Of a stretch of DNA of 64,000 bases, positions 15,483 through 25,021 are shown in pieces. Under the pieces are notes generated by a model. It did no database searches, had not been told where the DNA came from, and worked only from the letters and a program-made list of their open reading frames with translations. Location of the stretch: NCBI RefSeq assembly GCF_918697865.1, contig NZ_CAKKMV010000008.1:124001-188000 (forward strand). Direction: 5' to 3'. Every line of letters starts with the position of its first letter. Within the stretch, counting starts at the first letter, position 1. Origin of the DNA: Massilia sp. Bi118 (GTDB lineage Bacteria > Pseudomonadota > Gammaproteobacteria > Burkholderiales > Burkholderiaceae_D). The position numbers and the translations under genes were made by a program.

Positions 15483-17555
15483 TTACACTTCCTCCGGCGC
15501 CCGGATATGGTCGACCAGCCCGATGGTCTCGCGCGGCGGCGCGGGCGTCAGCAGGCTGACCACGGCCAGCACGGCCAGGCCCGCCGGCACCCCGAACACC
15601 CCGGCCGAGATCGGCGCGATATGGAACCAGGCGCTGTCCGCGTTCCCGCCCAGGATCGGGTTCGTGTGCAGCATGTAGTAGACGCACACCAAGAAGCCGG
15701 CCAGCATGCCGGCGATCGCGCCCTCCTGGTTGGCGCGCTTCCAGAACACGCCCGCCACCAGCGCCGGAAATAAGGTTGAACCCGCTAGCGAGAAGGCGGC
15801 GCCGACCAGCGACAGGATGTCGGCCGGCTTCTGCGAGGCCACGTAGGCGGCAATGAAGGCCACCGCCAGCAGCAGGAGTTTCGAGATCGTGACCCGCTTC
15901 TGGGTCGAGGCGCCCGGGTCGACCATCTTGAAGTAGATGTCGTGCGAGAGCGCGTTCGAGATCGCCAGCAGCAGGCCGTCGGCGGTGGACAGCGCCGCCG
16001 CCAGGCCGCCGGCCGCCACCAGGCCCGAGATCACGTAGGGCAGGCCGCCGATCTCCGGCGTGGCCAGGGTCAGCACGTCGCCGTCGATCGCGATCTCGGC
16101 CAGCTGCACGATGCCGTCGCCATTGATGTCGGCGATGCTGATCAGGGGATTCGCCTTGTCGACGTTGGCCCAGTAGGAGACCCAGGTCGGCAGCTTGGCA
16201 AAGTCGCTGCCGACCAGCGCGGTGTAGATGTCGTACTTGGCCAGCACGGCCAATGCCGGCATGGTCAGATAGATCAGCAGGATGAAGAACAGGGTCCAGA
16301 ACACCGACACCCGCGTCTCGTGCACCGAGGGCGTGGTGTAGGCGCGCATCAGGATGTGGGGCAGGGCGGCGGTGCCGAACATCAGGCAGAACACCAGCGC
16401 CAGGAAGTTGTTGCGGCGCTGGCTTGACTCCTCGCTGGTCTTGCCGGGGAAGGGCTCGGCGTGCGGCTCGGGCGGCTGGGCGCGCGCGAGGTTGGCCGCG
16501 CGCTGTTCAACCCAGATGCGCGCGGCTTCGTCGGCGGTGCGCGGATAGGCGATCAGCTCGCGCTCGGCGTTGCGCACCTCGCCCAGCGAGGCATTGCGGG
16601 CGCGCGCCTTGTCGAGACGGCGCTGGACTTCGATGCGGCCGGCTTCCCAGGATTGCGGCAGCGTGGCCAGCTTCGTTGCGTATTCGTCGGCCCTGGCCTG
16701 GAAGCGCGCACGCACTTCCAGTTCGCGCGGATCCTGCGCCAGCTGGGCTTCGCGCTTGGCCAGCTTGGGCAGCACCGAGCCGTAGGCCACCTGCGGCACC
16801 GGATTGCCGGCAAACTTCATGGACAGCCACACGGTCGGAATCGAAAAGGCGACCAGGATGATGATGTATTGCGCCACCTGGGTCCAGGTAATCGCGCGCA
16901 TTCCGCCCAGGAAGGAGCAAACGAGGATGGAAGCCAGACCGAGGAAGATCCCGACCGAGAAATCGACGCCGGTGAAGCGCGAGGCGATCAGGCCGACCGC
17001 GTAGATCTGCGCCACCACGTAGGTGAAGGAGACCACGATGGTGGCGCTCACCGCCAGCGCCCGCACCACGTTGCCGCCGCCGGCGCCACCCCCGCTGCCG
17101 CCGTAGCGCGCCGCCAGGAAGTCCGGCACCGTGTACTGCGCGAACTTGCGCAAATAGGGCGCGATCAGGAGCGCCACCAGGCAGTAGCCGCCGGTCCAGC
17201 CCATCACATAGGCCAGCGCGTCGAAGCCGTGCAGATACAGTGTGCCGGCCAGGCTGATGAAGCTGGCCGCCGAGATCCAGTCGGCCGCCGTCGCCATGCC
17301 GTTGAACAGGGCCGGCACCCGCCGCCCCGCCACGTAGTATTCGGACACGTTCGAGGTGCGCGCCACCACGCCGATGATCGCGTACAGCACGATGGTGGCG
17401 AACATGTACAGGTGGCCGATCCACTGGCGCGGCATGCCCTCGTTTTCGAGGATGGTGAGCGCCACCAGGAACAGGGCCAGGCAGGCCGTGAACCACAGGT
17501 AGTAGCGCGACAGGCGGCGGAAGTAGCTGCGGTTCTTGCTCTTGTTCGTGTTCAC
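15483..17555 (-). CDS. Sodium:solute symporter, VC_2705 type
   Basis: A 690-residue SSS-family membrane transporter. It starts at the GTG at 17555, which overlaps the DUF4212 stop (GTGA), rather than at the longer upstream frame. The first helix is YYLWFTACLALFLVALTIL, and core segments such as FNGMATAADWISAASFISLAG and SFTYVVAQIYAVGLI follow. A charged, probably coiled-coil insertion of about 120 residues (about 255-375) and a soluble loop with DINGDGIVQLAEI (about 475) interrupt the bundle. VC_2705-type carriers pair with a DUF4212 subunit and are thought to import acetate-like monocarboxylates with sodium. The substrate here is inferred. Placement after a TctD/TctE-like pair suggests carboxylate-responsive control. 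Confidence 0.88.
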   Translation of the reverse strand: MNTNKSKNRSYFRRLSRYYLWFTACLALFLVALTILENEGMPRQWIGHLYMFATIVLYAIIGVVARTSNVSEYYVAGRRVPALFNGMATAADWISAASFISLAGTLYLHGFDALAYVMGWTGGYCLVALLIAPYLRKFAQYTVPDFLAARYGGSGGGAGGGNVVRALAVSATIVVSFTYVVAQIYAVGLIASRFTGVDFSVGIFLGLASILVCSFLGGMRAITWTQVAQYIIILVAFSIPTVWLSMKFAGNPVPQVAYGSVLPKLAKREAQLAQDPRELEVRARFQARADEYATKLATLPQSWEAGRIEVQRRLDKARARNASLGEVRNAERELIAYPRTADEAARIWVEQRAANLARAQPPEPHAEPFPGKTSEESSQRRNNFLALVFCLMFGTAALPHILMRAYTTPSVHETRVSVFWTLFFILLIYLTMPALAVLAKYDIYTALVGSDFAKLPTWVSYWANVDKANPLISIADINGDGIVQLAEIAIDGDVLTLATPEIGGLPYVISGLVAAGGLAAALSTADGLLLAISNALSHDIYFKMVDPGASTQKRVTISKLLLLAVAFIAAYVASQKPADILSLVGAAFSLAGSTLFPALVAGVFWKRANQEGAIAGMLAGFLVCVYYMLHTNPILGGNADSAWFHIAPISAGVFGVPAGLAVLAVVSLLTPAPPRETIGLVDHIRAPEEV

Positions 17556-17860
17556 GCGCCGTCCCTCAGCATGCGCACGAATTCGCGGTCGAGCATCCGC
17601 ATGCGCCAGGCGTAGACGCCGAGGATGGCCAGGTAGATCAGCGAGGCGCCCTGGGCCGCCAGGTAGAAGGACAGCTGCCAGCCGAACACCGACAAATGGG
17701 CCAGGTCGCGCGCGAAGAACACGGTGCCGAAGCCGGTCGCCAGCCATAGCGCGAGCAGGACCAGAACCAGGCGGCGCGTGCGCTGCCAGTGCCTGGCGCG
17801 GGCGGCGAGGATGCGTTCGCGCGGCGGCGAGGGAGGTGTGGAGGCGCTGTCAGTCGGCAT
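17552..17860 (-). CDS. DUF4212 small subunit of the solute symporter
   Basis: This 102-residue protein has two predicted membrane helices (LVLVLLALWLATGFGTVFF and FYLAAQGASLIYLAILGVYAW) with a basic N-terminal arm and the C-terminal RMRMLDREFVRML typical of DUF4212. Such proteins are encoded immediately before VC_2705-type symporters and are regarded as their accessory subunit. Its start overlaps the end of the histidine kinase gene by 11 bases, and its stop overlaps the symporter start. The four genes from the response regulator onward are therefore probably one transcript. Confidence 0.88.
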   Translation of the reverse strand: MPTDSASTPPSPPRERILAARARHWQRTRRLVLVLLALWLATGFGTVFFARDLAHLSVFGWQLSFYLAAQGASLIYLAILGVYAWRMRMLDREFVRMLRDGA

Positions 17861-19409
17861 CGGTATCAGGTGGTGCGGGCGGTGGCGGGAAGGTCAGGCG
17901 GAACAGGCTGCCCGGGTATTTTTTCTGGATGCTGCGCGGGTTGTTGAAGATCTCGATCTCGGCGCCGTGCTGCTGCGCGATTTCGCGCACGATCGCCAGC
18001 CCGAGGCCGGAGCCGGAGGCGCTGGAGCCGAGGATGCGGTAGAAGCGCTCGAACACGCGCGGACGCTCGCCCGGTGCAATGCCGGGGCCGGTGTCCTCGA
18101 CCTCGAGCAGGGCCAGCTCGCCATCGCTGCGCACGCGCACGGTGACGCTGCCGCCCGCCGGCGTATAGCGCAGCGCGTTGTCGATCAGGTTCGACAGCAG
18201 CTCGCGCAGCATCATGCTGCTGCCAGCGATTTCCACCGCGCCGTCCGGGTCTTCGTAGCCGAGATCGATCTCGTGGACGAAGGACGCCGTCACCCAGTCC
18301 TGCACCACGCTGCGCGCGAGCGCCGCCAGGTCGAGCGGCTCCAGCGCCAGGCCGGCATGCGGCTGGTTCTCGGCGCGCGCCAGCGCCAATAACTGGTTCA
18401 CCAGGCGCGTCGCCGATTCCGAACTCTTCGCCAGCTGCTCCAGCGAGCGGTGGATCTCGTCCGGATCGACCTGGCGCAGCGCCAGTTCCGACTGCATGCG
18501 CATGCCGGCCAGCGGGGTCTTCATCTGGTGCGCGGCGTCGGCAATAAAACGCTTCTGGGCGTCGATGGTGTGCGCCAGGCGCGCCAGCATGTCGTTCAGC
18601 GACCCCACCAGCGGTGAGATCTCTTCCGGCACCTGGCGCGAATCGATCGGCGACAGATCGTCCGGCGGCCGCGCGCGGATCCGCTCCTGCAGCTGGGCCA
18701 GCGGCGACAGTCCCCGCGACAGCGCGAACCACACCAGGGCCAGGATCACGGGCAGGATGATGAACTGGGGCAGGATCACGCCCTTGATGATCTCGTTGGC
18801 CAGCTGGGCGCGCTTTTCCAGCGTTTCCGCCACCTGCACCAGGGCCAGGCGCGGTTCAGGGCTGGCCGGGCCCGCCTCGGCCAGCGGCTGCAGCTTGACC
18901 CAGGCATAGGCGACCCGCACCGGCGTGCCGTGCAGGCTCTCGTTACGGAAGTGGACGCGGCCGCTGCGCTCGGCGTCCTCGAGCGGCGGCAGAGGCAGTT
19001 CGCGGTCGCCGTCGATGGCTTCGTTGCGCGGTCCGGTGATCTGGAAGTAGACGCTGTCGACGTCGTCGGCGCGCAGGATGTCGCGCGCGCTGCCGGGCAG
19101 GCGCGCCACCACCTTGCCGTTCACTTCCTTGACCTGCTGGGCCAGCACCGTGACGCTGTCTTCCAGCGCATGGTCGAAGGGTTGGTTGGCGATCGATTTC
19201 GCCACCAGGTAAGTAATGGCGATGCTCATCGGCCACAGCAGCAGCAGCGGAGCCAGCATCCAGTCGAGGATCTCGCCGAACAGCGAGTGCTGGATGCTTT
19301 CTTCGGCCTCGGGAGGCGGCGGCACATAGACGGGCTCGAGCGCGGGCTCGAGCGCCGTGTCGTAGCCGGCGACGGGCTCGGGTGCGCGGCGCCGCTTCAG
19401 GGATTTCAC
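17850..19409 (-). CDS. Sensor histidine kinase, TctE-like
   Basis: This 519-residue inner-membrane kinase has a cytoplasmic N-terminal tail and a first helix (MLAPLLLLWPMSIAITYLVA). A periplasmic sensor region of the 2CSK_N kind and a second helix (FIILPVILALVWFAL) follow, then HAMP-like sequence, the H-box FIADAAHQMKTPLAG (phosphoacceptor about His294), N-box LLSNLIDNALRYTP and G-boxes DTGPGIAP and GSGLGLAIVREI. The start is the GTG at 19409, overlapping the regulator stop (GTGA). The much longer open frame upstream is a shadow of the regulator gene. TctE-type kinases sense tricarboxylates or related acids; the ligand here is unknown, but the adjacent symporter is the likely target operon. 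Confidence 0.9.
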   Translation of the reverse strand: MKSLKRRRAPEPVAGYDTALEPALEPVYVPPPPEAEESIQHSLFGEILDWMLAPLLLLWPMSIAITYLVAKSIANQPFDHALEDSVTVLAQQVKEVNGKVVARLPGSARDILRADDVDSVYFQITGPRNEAIDGDRELPLPPLEDAERSGRVHFRNESLHGTPVRVAYAWVKLQPLAEAGPASPEPRLALVQVAETLEKRAQLANEIIKGVILPQFIILPVILALVWFALSRGLSPLAQLQERIRARPPDDLSPIDSRQVPEEISPLVGSLNDMLARLAHTIDAQKRFIADAAHQMKTPLAGMRMQSELALRQVDPDEIHRSLEQLAKSSESATRLVNQLLALARAENQPHAGLALEPLDLAALARSVVQDWVTASFVHEIDLGYEDPDGAVEIAGSSMMLRELLSNLIDNALRYTPAGGSVTVRVRSDGELALLEVEDTGPGIAPGERPRVFERFYRILGSSASGSGLGLAIVREIAQQHGAEIEIFNNPRSIQKKYPGSLFRLTFPPPPAPPDTDAD

Positions 19410-20098
19410 TGGGCGGTCTTGCGCGCGCCGTCGGAATAGCGCTCGAGGCAGTAGCCCAGGCCGCGCACGGTGGCGATGCGGATGCCGCCGGTTTCGATCT
19501 TCTTGCGCAGGCGGTGCACGTAGACCTCGATGGCGTTGTTCGACACTTCCTCGCCCCATTCGCACAGGTGATCGACCAGCTGTTCCTTGGACACCAGGCG
19601 CCCGGTGCGCGCCAGCAGGATCTCGAGCAGGCCGAGTTCGCGCGCCGACAGGTCCAGCATCTGGTCGTCGATGTAGGCGCTGCGGCCGACCTGGTCGTAG
19701 GCCAGCGGGCCGTGGCGGATCACGGTCGAGCCGCCGCCCTGGCCGCGCCGGGTGAGGGCGCGCACCCGCGCTTCCAGTTCCGACAGAGCGAAGGGCTTGG
19801 CCATGTAGTCGTCGGCGCCGGCGTCGAGGCCGCCCACGCGCTGCTCGATCGAGTCGGCGGCCGTCAGGATCAGCACCGGCAGCAGGGAACCGCGCGCGCG
19901 CAGGCGGCGCAGCACGTCGAGCCCGGACAGCTTCGGCAGGCCGAGGTCGAGGATCAGGAGGTCGAACTCCTGGGTCGAGAGTGCGGTGTCGGCATCCTGG
20001 CCGTTCTTGACGCAATCGATGGCATAGCCGGACTGGCGCAGGGAGCGCGTCAGGCCATCGGCGAGTACGCTATCATCCTCGGCTAGTAAAATACGCAT
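19406..20098 (-). CDS. Response regulator, OmpR family (TctD-like)
   Basis: A 230-residue regulator with a receiver domain (LLAEDD acidic pocket at 5-9, phosphoacceptor Asp51 in LLILDLGLPK, YMAKPF lysine loop). It ends in a winged-helix DNA-binding domain with EVSNNAIEVYVHRLRKKIE and the terminal RGLGYCLE. GAGGGGA lies just before the ATG and is a strong ribosome site. It is the first gene of a minus-strand operon with the kinase, DUF4212 protein and symporter, and is divergent from recA. It probably activates its own operon in response to the transported acid (inference). Confidence 0.92.
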   Translation of the reverse strand: MRILLAEDDSVLADGLTRSLRQSGYAIDCVKNGQDADTALSTQEFDLLILDLGLPKLSGLDVLRRLRARGSLLPVLILTAADSIEQRVGGLDAGADDYMAKPFALSELEARVRALTRRGQGGGSTVIRHGPLAYDQVGRSAYIDDQMLDLSARELGLLEILLARTGRLVSKEQLVDHLCEWGEEVSNNAIEVYVHRLRKKIETGGIRIATVRGLGYCLERYSDGARKTAQ

Positions 20099-20194
20099 GG
20101 TGTCCCCTCGGTTGCTCGTTAGACTTTATGTACTTGCATATTGTGTGTGATCTTTCGCAACGTGTCGATTGCCTCAAACATCGGTAAATATCGC

Positions 20195-20224
20195 TTGCCA
20201 AAACCACTGGGATTTTATACAGTA
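20195..20224 (+). promoter_or_regulatory. recA promoter with overlapping LexA (SOS) box
   Basis: CTGG-GATTTTAT-ACAG at 20207-20222 fits CTGT-N8-ACAG with one mismatch, and the flanks ACTG...CAGTA extend the match to the longer SOS consensus. TTGCCA at 20195 and TACAGT at 20218, spaced by 17 bases, form a plausible sigma-70 promoter whose -10 lies inside the box, the classic repressed layout. Confidence 0.8.
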
Positions 20225-20286
20225 CTTCCTATTGAAATCGCGCGAGCGGCCCTTATCTTGGTTCACTCTAGGACAGAAAGAAAGTT

Positions 20287-21360
20287 ATGGACGACAAAAA
20301 ATCCGCAGTAAACGCAGCAGAGAAGGGCAAGGCGCTGGCAGCAGCCCTCGCGCAGATCGAAAAGCAATTCGGCAAGGGCTCGGTCATGCGCATGGATGCC
20401 AATGCGCCGGTCGAGGAAGTGCAGACCGTGTCCACCGGCTCGCTGGGCCTGGACATCGCCCTGGGCGTCGGCGGCCTGCCGCGCGGCCGTATCGTCGAGA
20501 TCTACGGTCCGGAATCCTCGGGTAAAACCACGCTGACCCTGCAAACCATCGCCCAGATGCAAAAGCTGGGCGGCACCTGCGCCTTCATCGACGCCGAGCA
20601 CGCGCTGGACGTCACCTATGCGCAGAAGCTGGGCATCAAGCTGGACGAGCTGCTGATCTCGCAGCCGGACACCGGCGAGCAGGCCCTCGAAATCACCGAC
20701 GCGCTGGTGCGCTCGGGCAGCGTGGACCTGGTGGTCATCGACTCGGTGGCGGCACTGACCCCGCGCGCCGAGATCGAAGGCGACATGGGCGACTCCCTGC
20801 CGGGCCTGCAAGCCCGCCTGATGTCGCAGGCCCTGCGCAAGCTGACCGGCTCGATCAACCGTACGAACACCCTGGTGATCTTCATTAACCAGATCCGTAT
20901 GAAGATCGGCGTCATGTTCGGCAGCCCGGAAACCACCACCGGCGGTAACGCGCTGAAGTTCTACGCCTCCGTGCGCATGGACATCCGCCGTACCGGTTCG
21001 ATCAAGTCCGGCGACGAGGTGATCGGTAACGAAACCAAGGTCAAGGTCGTTAAGAACAAGATCGCGCCGCCGTTCAAGGAAGCCCACTTCGACATCCTGT
21101 ATGGCGAAGGCACTTCCCGCGAAGGCGAGATCATCGACCTGGGCGTGGACAACAAGATCGTCGAGAAGGCGGGCTCGTGGTACAGCTACGGCGGCGAGCG
21201 TATCGGTCAGGGCAAGGACAATGCACGTCAGTTCCTGAAAGATCGCCCGGCCCTGGCGCGCGAGATCGAAAACAAGGTCCGTGCCGCCCTGGGCGTGCGT
21301 GAACTGGCGCCGGTGGCTGCCGGTGAAGCGCCGGTCGCAGCGGCAGCCAGCGAAGAGTAA
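20287..21360 (+). CDS. recA: Recombinase RecA
   Basis: This 357-residue protein is full length for RecA. It has Walker A GPESSGKT at residues 74-81, the [16 protein letters not shown]alker B region, L1/L2 loop sequence including [13 protein letters not shown], and a short C-terminal Ala/Glu-rich tail. It forms ATP-dependent filaments on single-stranded DNA, drives strand exchange, and promotes LexA autocleavage. It lies downstream of an SOS box and upstream of recX. Confidence 0.98.
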   Translation: MDDKKSAVNAAEKGKALAAALAQIEKQFGKGSVMRMDANAPVEEVQTVSTGSLGLDIALGVGGLPRGRIVEIYGPESSGKTTLTLQTIAQMQKLGGTCAFIDAEHALDVTYAQKLGIKLDELLISQPDTGEQALEITDALVRSGSVDLVVIDSVAALTPRAEIEGDMGDSLPGLQARLMSQALRKLTGSINRTNTLVIFINQIRMKIGVMFGSPETTTGGNALKFYASVRMDIRRTGSIKSGDEVIGNETKVKVVKNKIAPPFKEAHFDILYGEGTSREGEIIDLGVDNKIVEKAGSWYSYGGERIGQGKDNARQFLKDRPALAREIENKVRAALGVRELAPVAAGEAPVAAAASEE

Positions 21361-21380
21361 TCTGCCATGCTGGCGCTCCG

Positions 21381-21836
21381 GTGAGGCAAGTACTGAGCTT
21401 GAAAGCTCGCGCATTGAAATACCTTTCGATGCGCGAGCACAGCCGGCTCGAGCTGGGGCGCAAGCTGTCTCGCTATGCCGAGGAGGGTGACGATGTCGAA
21501 GCCCTCCTCGATTTCCTTGAAAAGAACAACTGGCTGTCGCAGGAACGCTTCGCCGAATCCCTGGTGCACCGCCGTGCCGGACGCTACGGCAACAGCCGCG
21601 TGCTGGCCGAACTCCAGCAGCATGGGGTGAAGGGCGAGGATCTCGACGAGCTCAAGTCCGGCCTGAAAGAAACCGAAGTTGCCCGCGCCCGCGAAGTATG
21701 GCGCCGCAAGTTCGACCGGGTCCCGCAGGACGCCGAAGAACGTAGTAAACAAATGCGCTTCCTGATGGCGCGTGGTTTTTCGCAGGGCGCGATCCGCAGC
21801 GCCATGCAGGGACGGGACGACGAGGACGAGTCCTGA
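21381..21836 (+). CDS. recX: Regulatory protein RecX
   Basis: A 151-residue alpha-helical protein with RecX tandem three-helix repeats: [19 protein letters not shown], then [21 protein letters not shown], and finally [17 protein letters not shown]. RecX binds along RecA filaments and limits their activity. The start is GTG at 21381, 20 bases after the recA stop. No strong separate promoter was seen, so it is probably co-transcribed with recA. Confidence 0.95.
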   Translation: MRQVLSLKARALKYLSMREHSRLELGRKLSRYAEEGDDVEALLDFLEKNNWLSQERFAESLVHRRAGRYGNSRVLAELQQHGVKGEDLDELKSGLKETEVARAREVWRRKFDRVPQDAEERSKQMRFLMARGFSQGAIRSAMQGRDDEDES

Positions 21837-21863
21837 CCGCTCAAAATGCTTCAACGCTGAGGC

Positions 21864-21938
21864 CCAAGCGCACAGCGCCATCTGCCGGTGTACCGCGAGG
21901 CACACCTCCTCAACGGCGGAATGACGCTGTGCGCTTGG
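21864..21938. repeat. 14-bp perfect inverted repeat with nested hairpin after recX
   Basis: CCAAGCGCACAGCG (21864-21877) and CGCTGTGCGCTTGG (21925-21938) are perfect complements separated by 47 bases, within which GGTGT/ACACC can pair again. The 298-base gap 21837-22134 has no convincing gene. A further short stem, TTGCCG/CGGCAA, lies near 22070. It could be a structured 3' end of the recA-recX message or a small RNA. Confidence 0.55.
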
Positions 21939-22134
21939 AACGCAACAATTCTCTCCATCTTCCTTGTAAAACTGCCTACAGAAATGGCAGCCGGGTGCAT
22001 CCGCCACCGCCCTGTGCTAAACTTTCATGGTTTAAGCAGCGCCGCAAGAGCGGTTGTTGCCGTAGAAGCTGCGGCAACGTGCATCAGGCACAACGGCTGC
22101 ATACTTTTTTCGCCGCATTCCGGCATTGGTGTTT

Positions 22135-22692
22135 ATGCCCCTGTCATCCCCCGCTCCGCGTAAGCTAAGGCACACGCGCGCCATTACCGTCGAAGCGTAC
22201 GCGCGCGACGATGGGCTGTGGGACCTCGACGCCTGCATCCGCGACATCAAGACCCACGATATCGAACTGCCTTCCGGCCAGCGTCCGGGTGGGCTGCCCG
22301 TGCACGACCTCAAGCTGCGCATCACGATCGACCGCGACATGGTCATCGCGGACGCCGAAGCTTCGTCAGATGCCGTACCCTATCCCGGTTATTGCGACAC
22401 CATTGCGCCCGCTTACAAGAAACTGATCGGCTTGTCGCTGATGAAACATTTCCGGCTGCACCTGAAGGACCGCCTGTCGGGCGTCCTCGGATGCACCCAC
22501 TTGACCGAGCTGGCACAGGTCCTGCCCACCGCGGCAATCCAGGCCTTTGCCGACGACGCCATGGAAAATCGCGAGGCCGCGCAATCGGCCGAGCGTCCAT
22601 ATGAACTCGACCGCTGCCATGCGCTGCGCACCGACGGCCCCGCCGTCGCGAAGTACTACCCGCGCTGGGCCTTGAAGGTGGTATCGGGGTAG
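22135..22692 (+). CDS. DUF2889 domain-containing protein
   Basis: A 185-residue protein beginning RKLRHTRAITVEAYARDDGLWDLDACI, the conserved start of DUF2889. LKLRITIDRDMVIADAEAS and PYPGYCDTIAPAYKKLIGL follow, with a later Cys/His-containing stretch GCTHLTELAQVLPTAAIQA. No signal peptide or membrane helix is seen. Biochemical function is unknown. The ATG at 22135 is preferred over a TTG three codons upstream; neither has a clear ribosome binding site. It stands alone between recX and sucC. Confidence 0.8.
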   Translation: MPLSSPAPRKLRHTRAITVEAYARDDGLWDLDACIRDIKTHDIELPSGQRPGGLPVHDLKLRITIDRDMVIADAEASSDAVPYPGYCDTIAPAYKKLIGLSLMKHFRLHLKDRLSGVLGCTHLTELAQVLPTAAIQAFADDAMENREAAQSAERPYELDRCHALRTDGPAVAKYYPRWALKVVSG

Positions 22693-22746
22693 TATTTTTA
22701 TTTATCCAACCGTATTCACATCAGTAAACGAAGAAGGGAAGCCAGC

Positions 22747-23916
22747 ATGAAAATCCATGAGTATCAAGGCAAAGAGATCCTCCGAAAGTTCGGAGTGACC
22801 GTTCCGCGCGGCATTCCGTGCATGTCCGTGGACGAAGCCGTCAAGGCAGCTGAAGAGCTGGGCGGCCCGGTCTGGGTAGTCAAGGCGCAGATCCATGCTG
22901 GCGGCCGCGGCAAGGGCGGCGGCGTGAAAGTCGCCAAGTCGATCGACCAGGTGCGCGAGTACGCGAACCAGATCATGGGCATGCAGCTGATCACCCACCA
23001 GACCGGCCCGGAAGGCCAGAAAGTGAACCGCCTGCTGATCGAAGAAGGCGCGGACATCAAGCAGGAACTGTACGTCTCGCTGGTCACCGACCGCGTGACC
23101 CAGAAGATCGTCATGATGGCCTCGTCGGAAGGCGGCATGGACATCGAAGAAGTCGCGCACAGCAACCCGGAAAAAATCCACAACGTCGTCATCGAGCCGT
23201 CGATCGGCCTGACCGACGCGCAGGCTGACGACGTCGCCCGCAAGATCGGCGTGCCGGAAGGCTCGATCGCCGCTGCCCGCGCCAACCTGCAAGGCCTGTA
23301 CAAAGCCTACTGGGAAACCGACTGCTCGCTGGCCGAAATCAACCCGATGATCGTGACCGGCGACGGTAAAGTCATCGCCCTGGACGCCAAGTTCAACTTC
23401 GACCCGAACGCCCTGTTCCGCCACCCGGAAATCGTCGCCTACCGCGACCTGGACGAAGAAGATCCGGCTGAAGTCGAAGCATCGAAATTCGACCTGGCCT
23501 ACATCTCCCTGGACGGCAACATCGGCTGCCTGGTGAACGGCGCCGGCCTGGCCATGGCCACCATGGACACCATCAAGCTGTTCGGCGGCGAGCCGGCCAA
23601 CTTCCTGGACGTGGGCGGCGGCGCAACTGCCGAGAAGGTCACCGAAGCATTCAAGATCATGCTGAAGAACCCGGGCCTGAAAGCCATCCTGGTCAACATC
23701 TTCGGCGGCATCATGCGCTGCGACGTGATCGCCGAAGGCGTGATCACCGCATCCAAGGCCGTCTCGCTGAAGGTGCCGCTGGTCGTCCGCATGAAGGGCA
23801 CCAACGAAGACCTGGGCAAGAAGATGCTGGCCGATTCGGGCCTGCCGATCATCGCCGCAGACACGATGGAAGACGCAGCGAAGTCGGTCGTCGCCGCAGC
23901 TGCTGGCCAAGCCTAA
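22747..23916 (+). CDS. sucC: Succinyl-CoA synthetase beta subunit (ADP-forming)
   Basis: This 389-residue subunit has an ATP-grasp domain (starting [35 protein letters not shown]) and a C-terminal CoA-ligase domain with [15 protein letters not shown] and [12 protein letters not shown]. With SucD it converts succinyl-CoA, ADP and phosphate to succinate, CoA and ATP in the TCA cycle. GAAGGGAAG precedes the ATG. sucD follows after 17 bases. Confidence 0.97.
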   Translation: MKIHEYQGKEILRKFGVTVPRGIPCMSVDEAVKAAEELGGPVWVVKAQIHAGGRGKGGGVKVAKSIDQVREYANQIMGMQLITHQTGPEGQKVNRLLIEEGADIKQELYVSLVTDRVTQKIVMMASSEGGMDIEEVAHSNPEKIHNVVIEPSIGLTDAQADDVARKIGVPEGSIAAARANLQGLYKAYWETDCSLAEINPMIVTGDGKVIALDAKFNFDPNALFRHPEIVAYRDLDEEDPAEVEASKFDLAYISLDGNIGCLVNGAGLAMATMDTIKLFGGEPANFLDVGGGATAEKVTEAFKIMLKNPGLKAILVNIFGGIMRCDVIAEGVITASKAVSLKVPLVVRMKGTNEDLGKKMLADSGLPIIAADTMEDAAKSVVAAAAGQA

Positions 23917-23933
23917 TTCGCAAAGGAAATAAC

Positions 23934-24815
23934 ATGTCGATTCTGATTAACAAAGACACCAAAGTCATCACCCAAGGTATCACCGGCAAGACCGGCCAGT
24001 TCCACACCCGTATGTGCCGCGATTACGCGAATGGCCGTGAAGCCTTCGTCGCCGGTGTGAACCCGAAGAAAGCTGGCGAAGACTTCGAAGGGATCCCGAT
24101 CTTCGCATCGGTCAAGGAAGCCAAGCAGAACACCGGCGCAACCGTGTCCGTGATCTACGTGCCGCCGGCAGGCGCCGCCGCCGCGATCTGGGAAGCCGTC
24201 GAAGCCGAACTCGACCTGGCAATCTGCATTACCGAAGGCATCCCGGTCCGTGACATGATGGAAGTCAAGGACCGCATGGCCAAGGCCGGTTCGAAGACCC
24301 TGCTGCTGGGCCCGAACTGCCCGGGTCTGATCACCCCGGACGAGATCAAGATCGGCATCATGCCGGGTCACATCCACAAGAAGGGCCGCATCGGCGTCGT
24401 CTCGCGCTCGGGCACCCTGACCTATGAAGCAGTCGGCCAGCTGACCGCACTGGGCCTGGGCCAGTCGTCGGCAGTCGGCATCGGCGGCGACCCGATCAAC
24501 GGTCTGAAGCACATCGACGTGATGCGCATGTTCAACGACGATCCGGATACCGACGCTGTCATCATGATCGGCGAGATCGGCGGCCCGGACGAGGCGAACG
24601 CTGCTCACTGGATCAAGGACAACATGAAGAAGCCGGTCGTCGGCTTCATCGCTGGCGTCACCGCGCCTCCGGGCAAGCGCATGGGCCACGCCGGCGCGCT
24701 GATCTCGGGCGGCGCCGACACCGCGCAAGCCAAGCTGGAAATCATGGAAGCCTGCGGCATCAAGGTCACCAAGAACCCGTCGGAAATGGCTCGCCTGCTG
24801 AAGGCCATGCTGTAA
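23934..24815 (+). CDS. sucD: Succinyl-CoA synthetase alpha subunit
   Basis: A 293-residue protein with an N-terminal CoA-binding Rossmann fold ([15 protein letters not shown]) and the active-site histidine segment [13 protein letters not shown], whose His is phosphorylated during catalysis. [13 protein letters not shown] is the other conserved loop. It completes the heterodimeric enzyme with SucC; the two genes form an operon ended by the hairpin at 24841. Confidence 0.97.
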   Translation: MSILINKDTKVITQGITGKTGQFHTRMCRDYANGREAFVAGVNPKKAGEDFEGIPIFASVKEAKQNTGATVSVIYVPPAGAAAAIWEAVEAELDLAICITEGIPVRDMMEVKDRMAKAGSKTLLLGPNCPGLITPDEIKIGIMPGHIHKKGRIGVVSRSGTLTYEAVGQLTALGLGQSSAVGIGGDPINGLKHIDVMRMFNDDPDTDAVIMIGEIGGPDEANAAHWIKDNMKKPVVGFIAGVTAPPGKRMGHAGALISGGADTAQAKLEIMEACGIKVTKNPSEMARLLKAML

Positions 24816-24840
24816 TCGACCAGTTCTAATAAGTAATGCA

Positions 24841-24870
24841 AACGGGGAGCTTCGGCTCCCCGTTTTTTTT
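24841..24870 (+). terminator. Rho-independent terminator of sucCD
   Basis: AACGGGGAGC and GCTCCCCGTT form a perfect 10-bp stem with a TTCG loop, followed by an uninterrupted run of T. Confidence 0.95.
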
Positions 24871-24881
24871 TACCGGCATGG

Positions 24882-24963
24882 TGACATTTTTCGACAACAG
24901 GACAATTTTTGACATACCCGGCTGACAAAAATTGTCATACGGCAAGGGTAGTACTGACAAAAA
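24882..24963. promoter_or_regulatory. GACA/TGTC-rich upstream activating region of the pilin gene (probable PilR sites)
   Basis: Seven GACA/TGTC elements occur within about 80 bases. They include an 11-bp inverted repeat (GACAATTTTTG at 24901-24911, CAAAAATTGTC at 24926-24936) and a nested palindrome TGACAA-AAA-TTGTCA at 24923-24937. The region lies 60-140 bases upstream of a sigma-54 promoter, the usual distance for an enhancer-binding protein. PilR sites in other bacteria are TGTC-rich; assignment to PilR is inference. Confidence 0.6.
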
Positions 24964-25021
24964 ATGGCGCTGGCACGGCATTTTGATATCTCGGTGCTAA
25001 CGATTCTGCCTGGAAACGACC

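Noticed and set aside
19409..20015. Upstream extension of the histidine kinase frame
   Set aside because: The extension is the response regulator read in another frame; the coupled GTG at 19409 is the natural start.
24971..24986. TGGCACGGCATTTTGA as a second sigma-54 promoter
   Set aside because: The -12 element lacks the required TTGC; the copy at 25022 fits fully.
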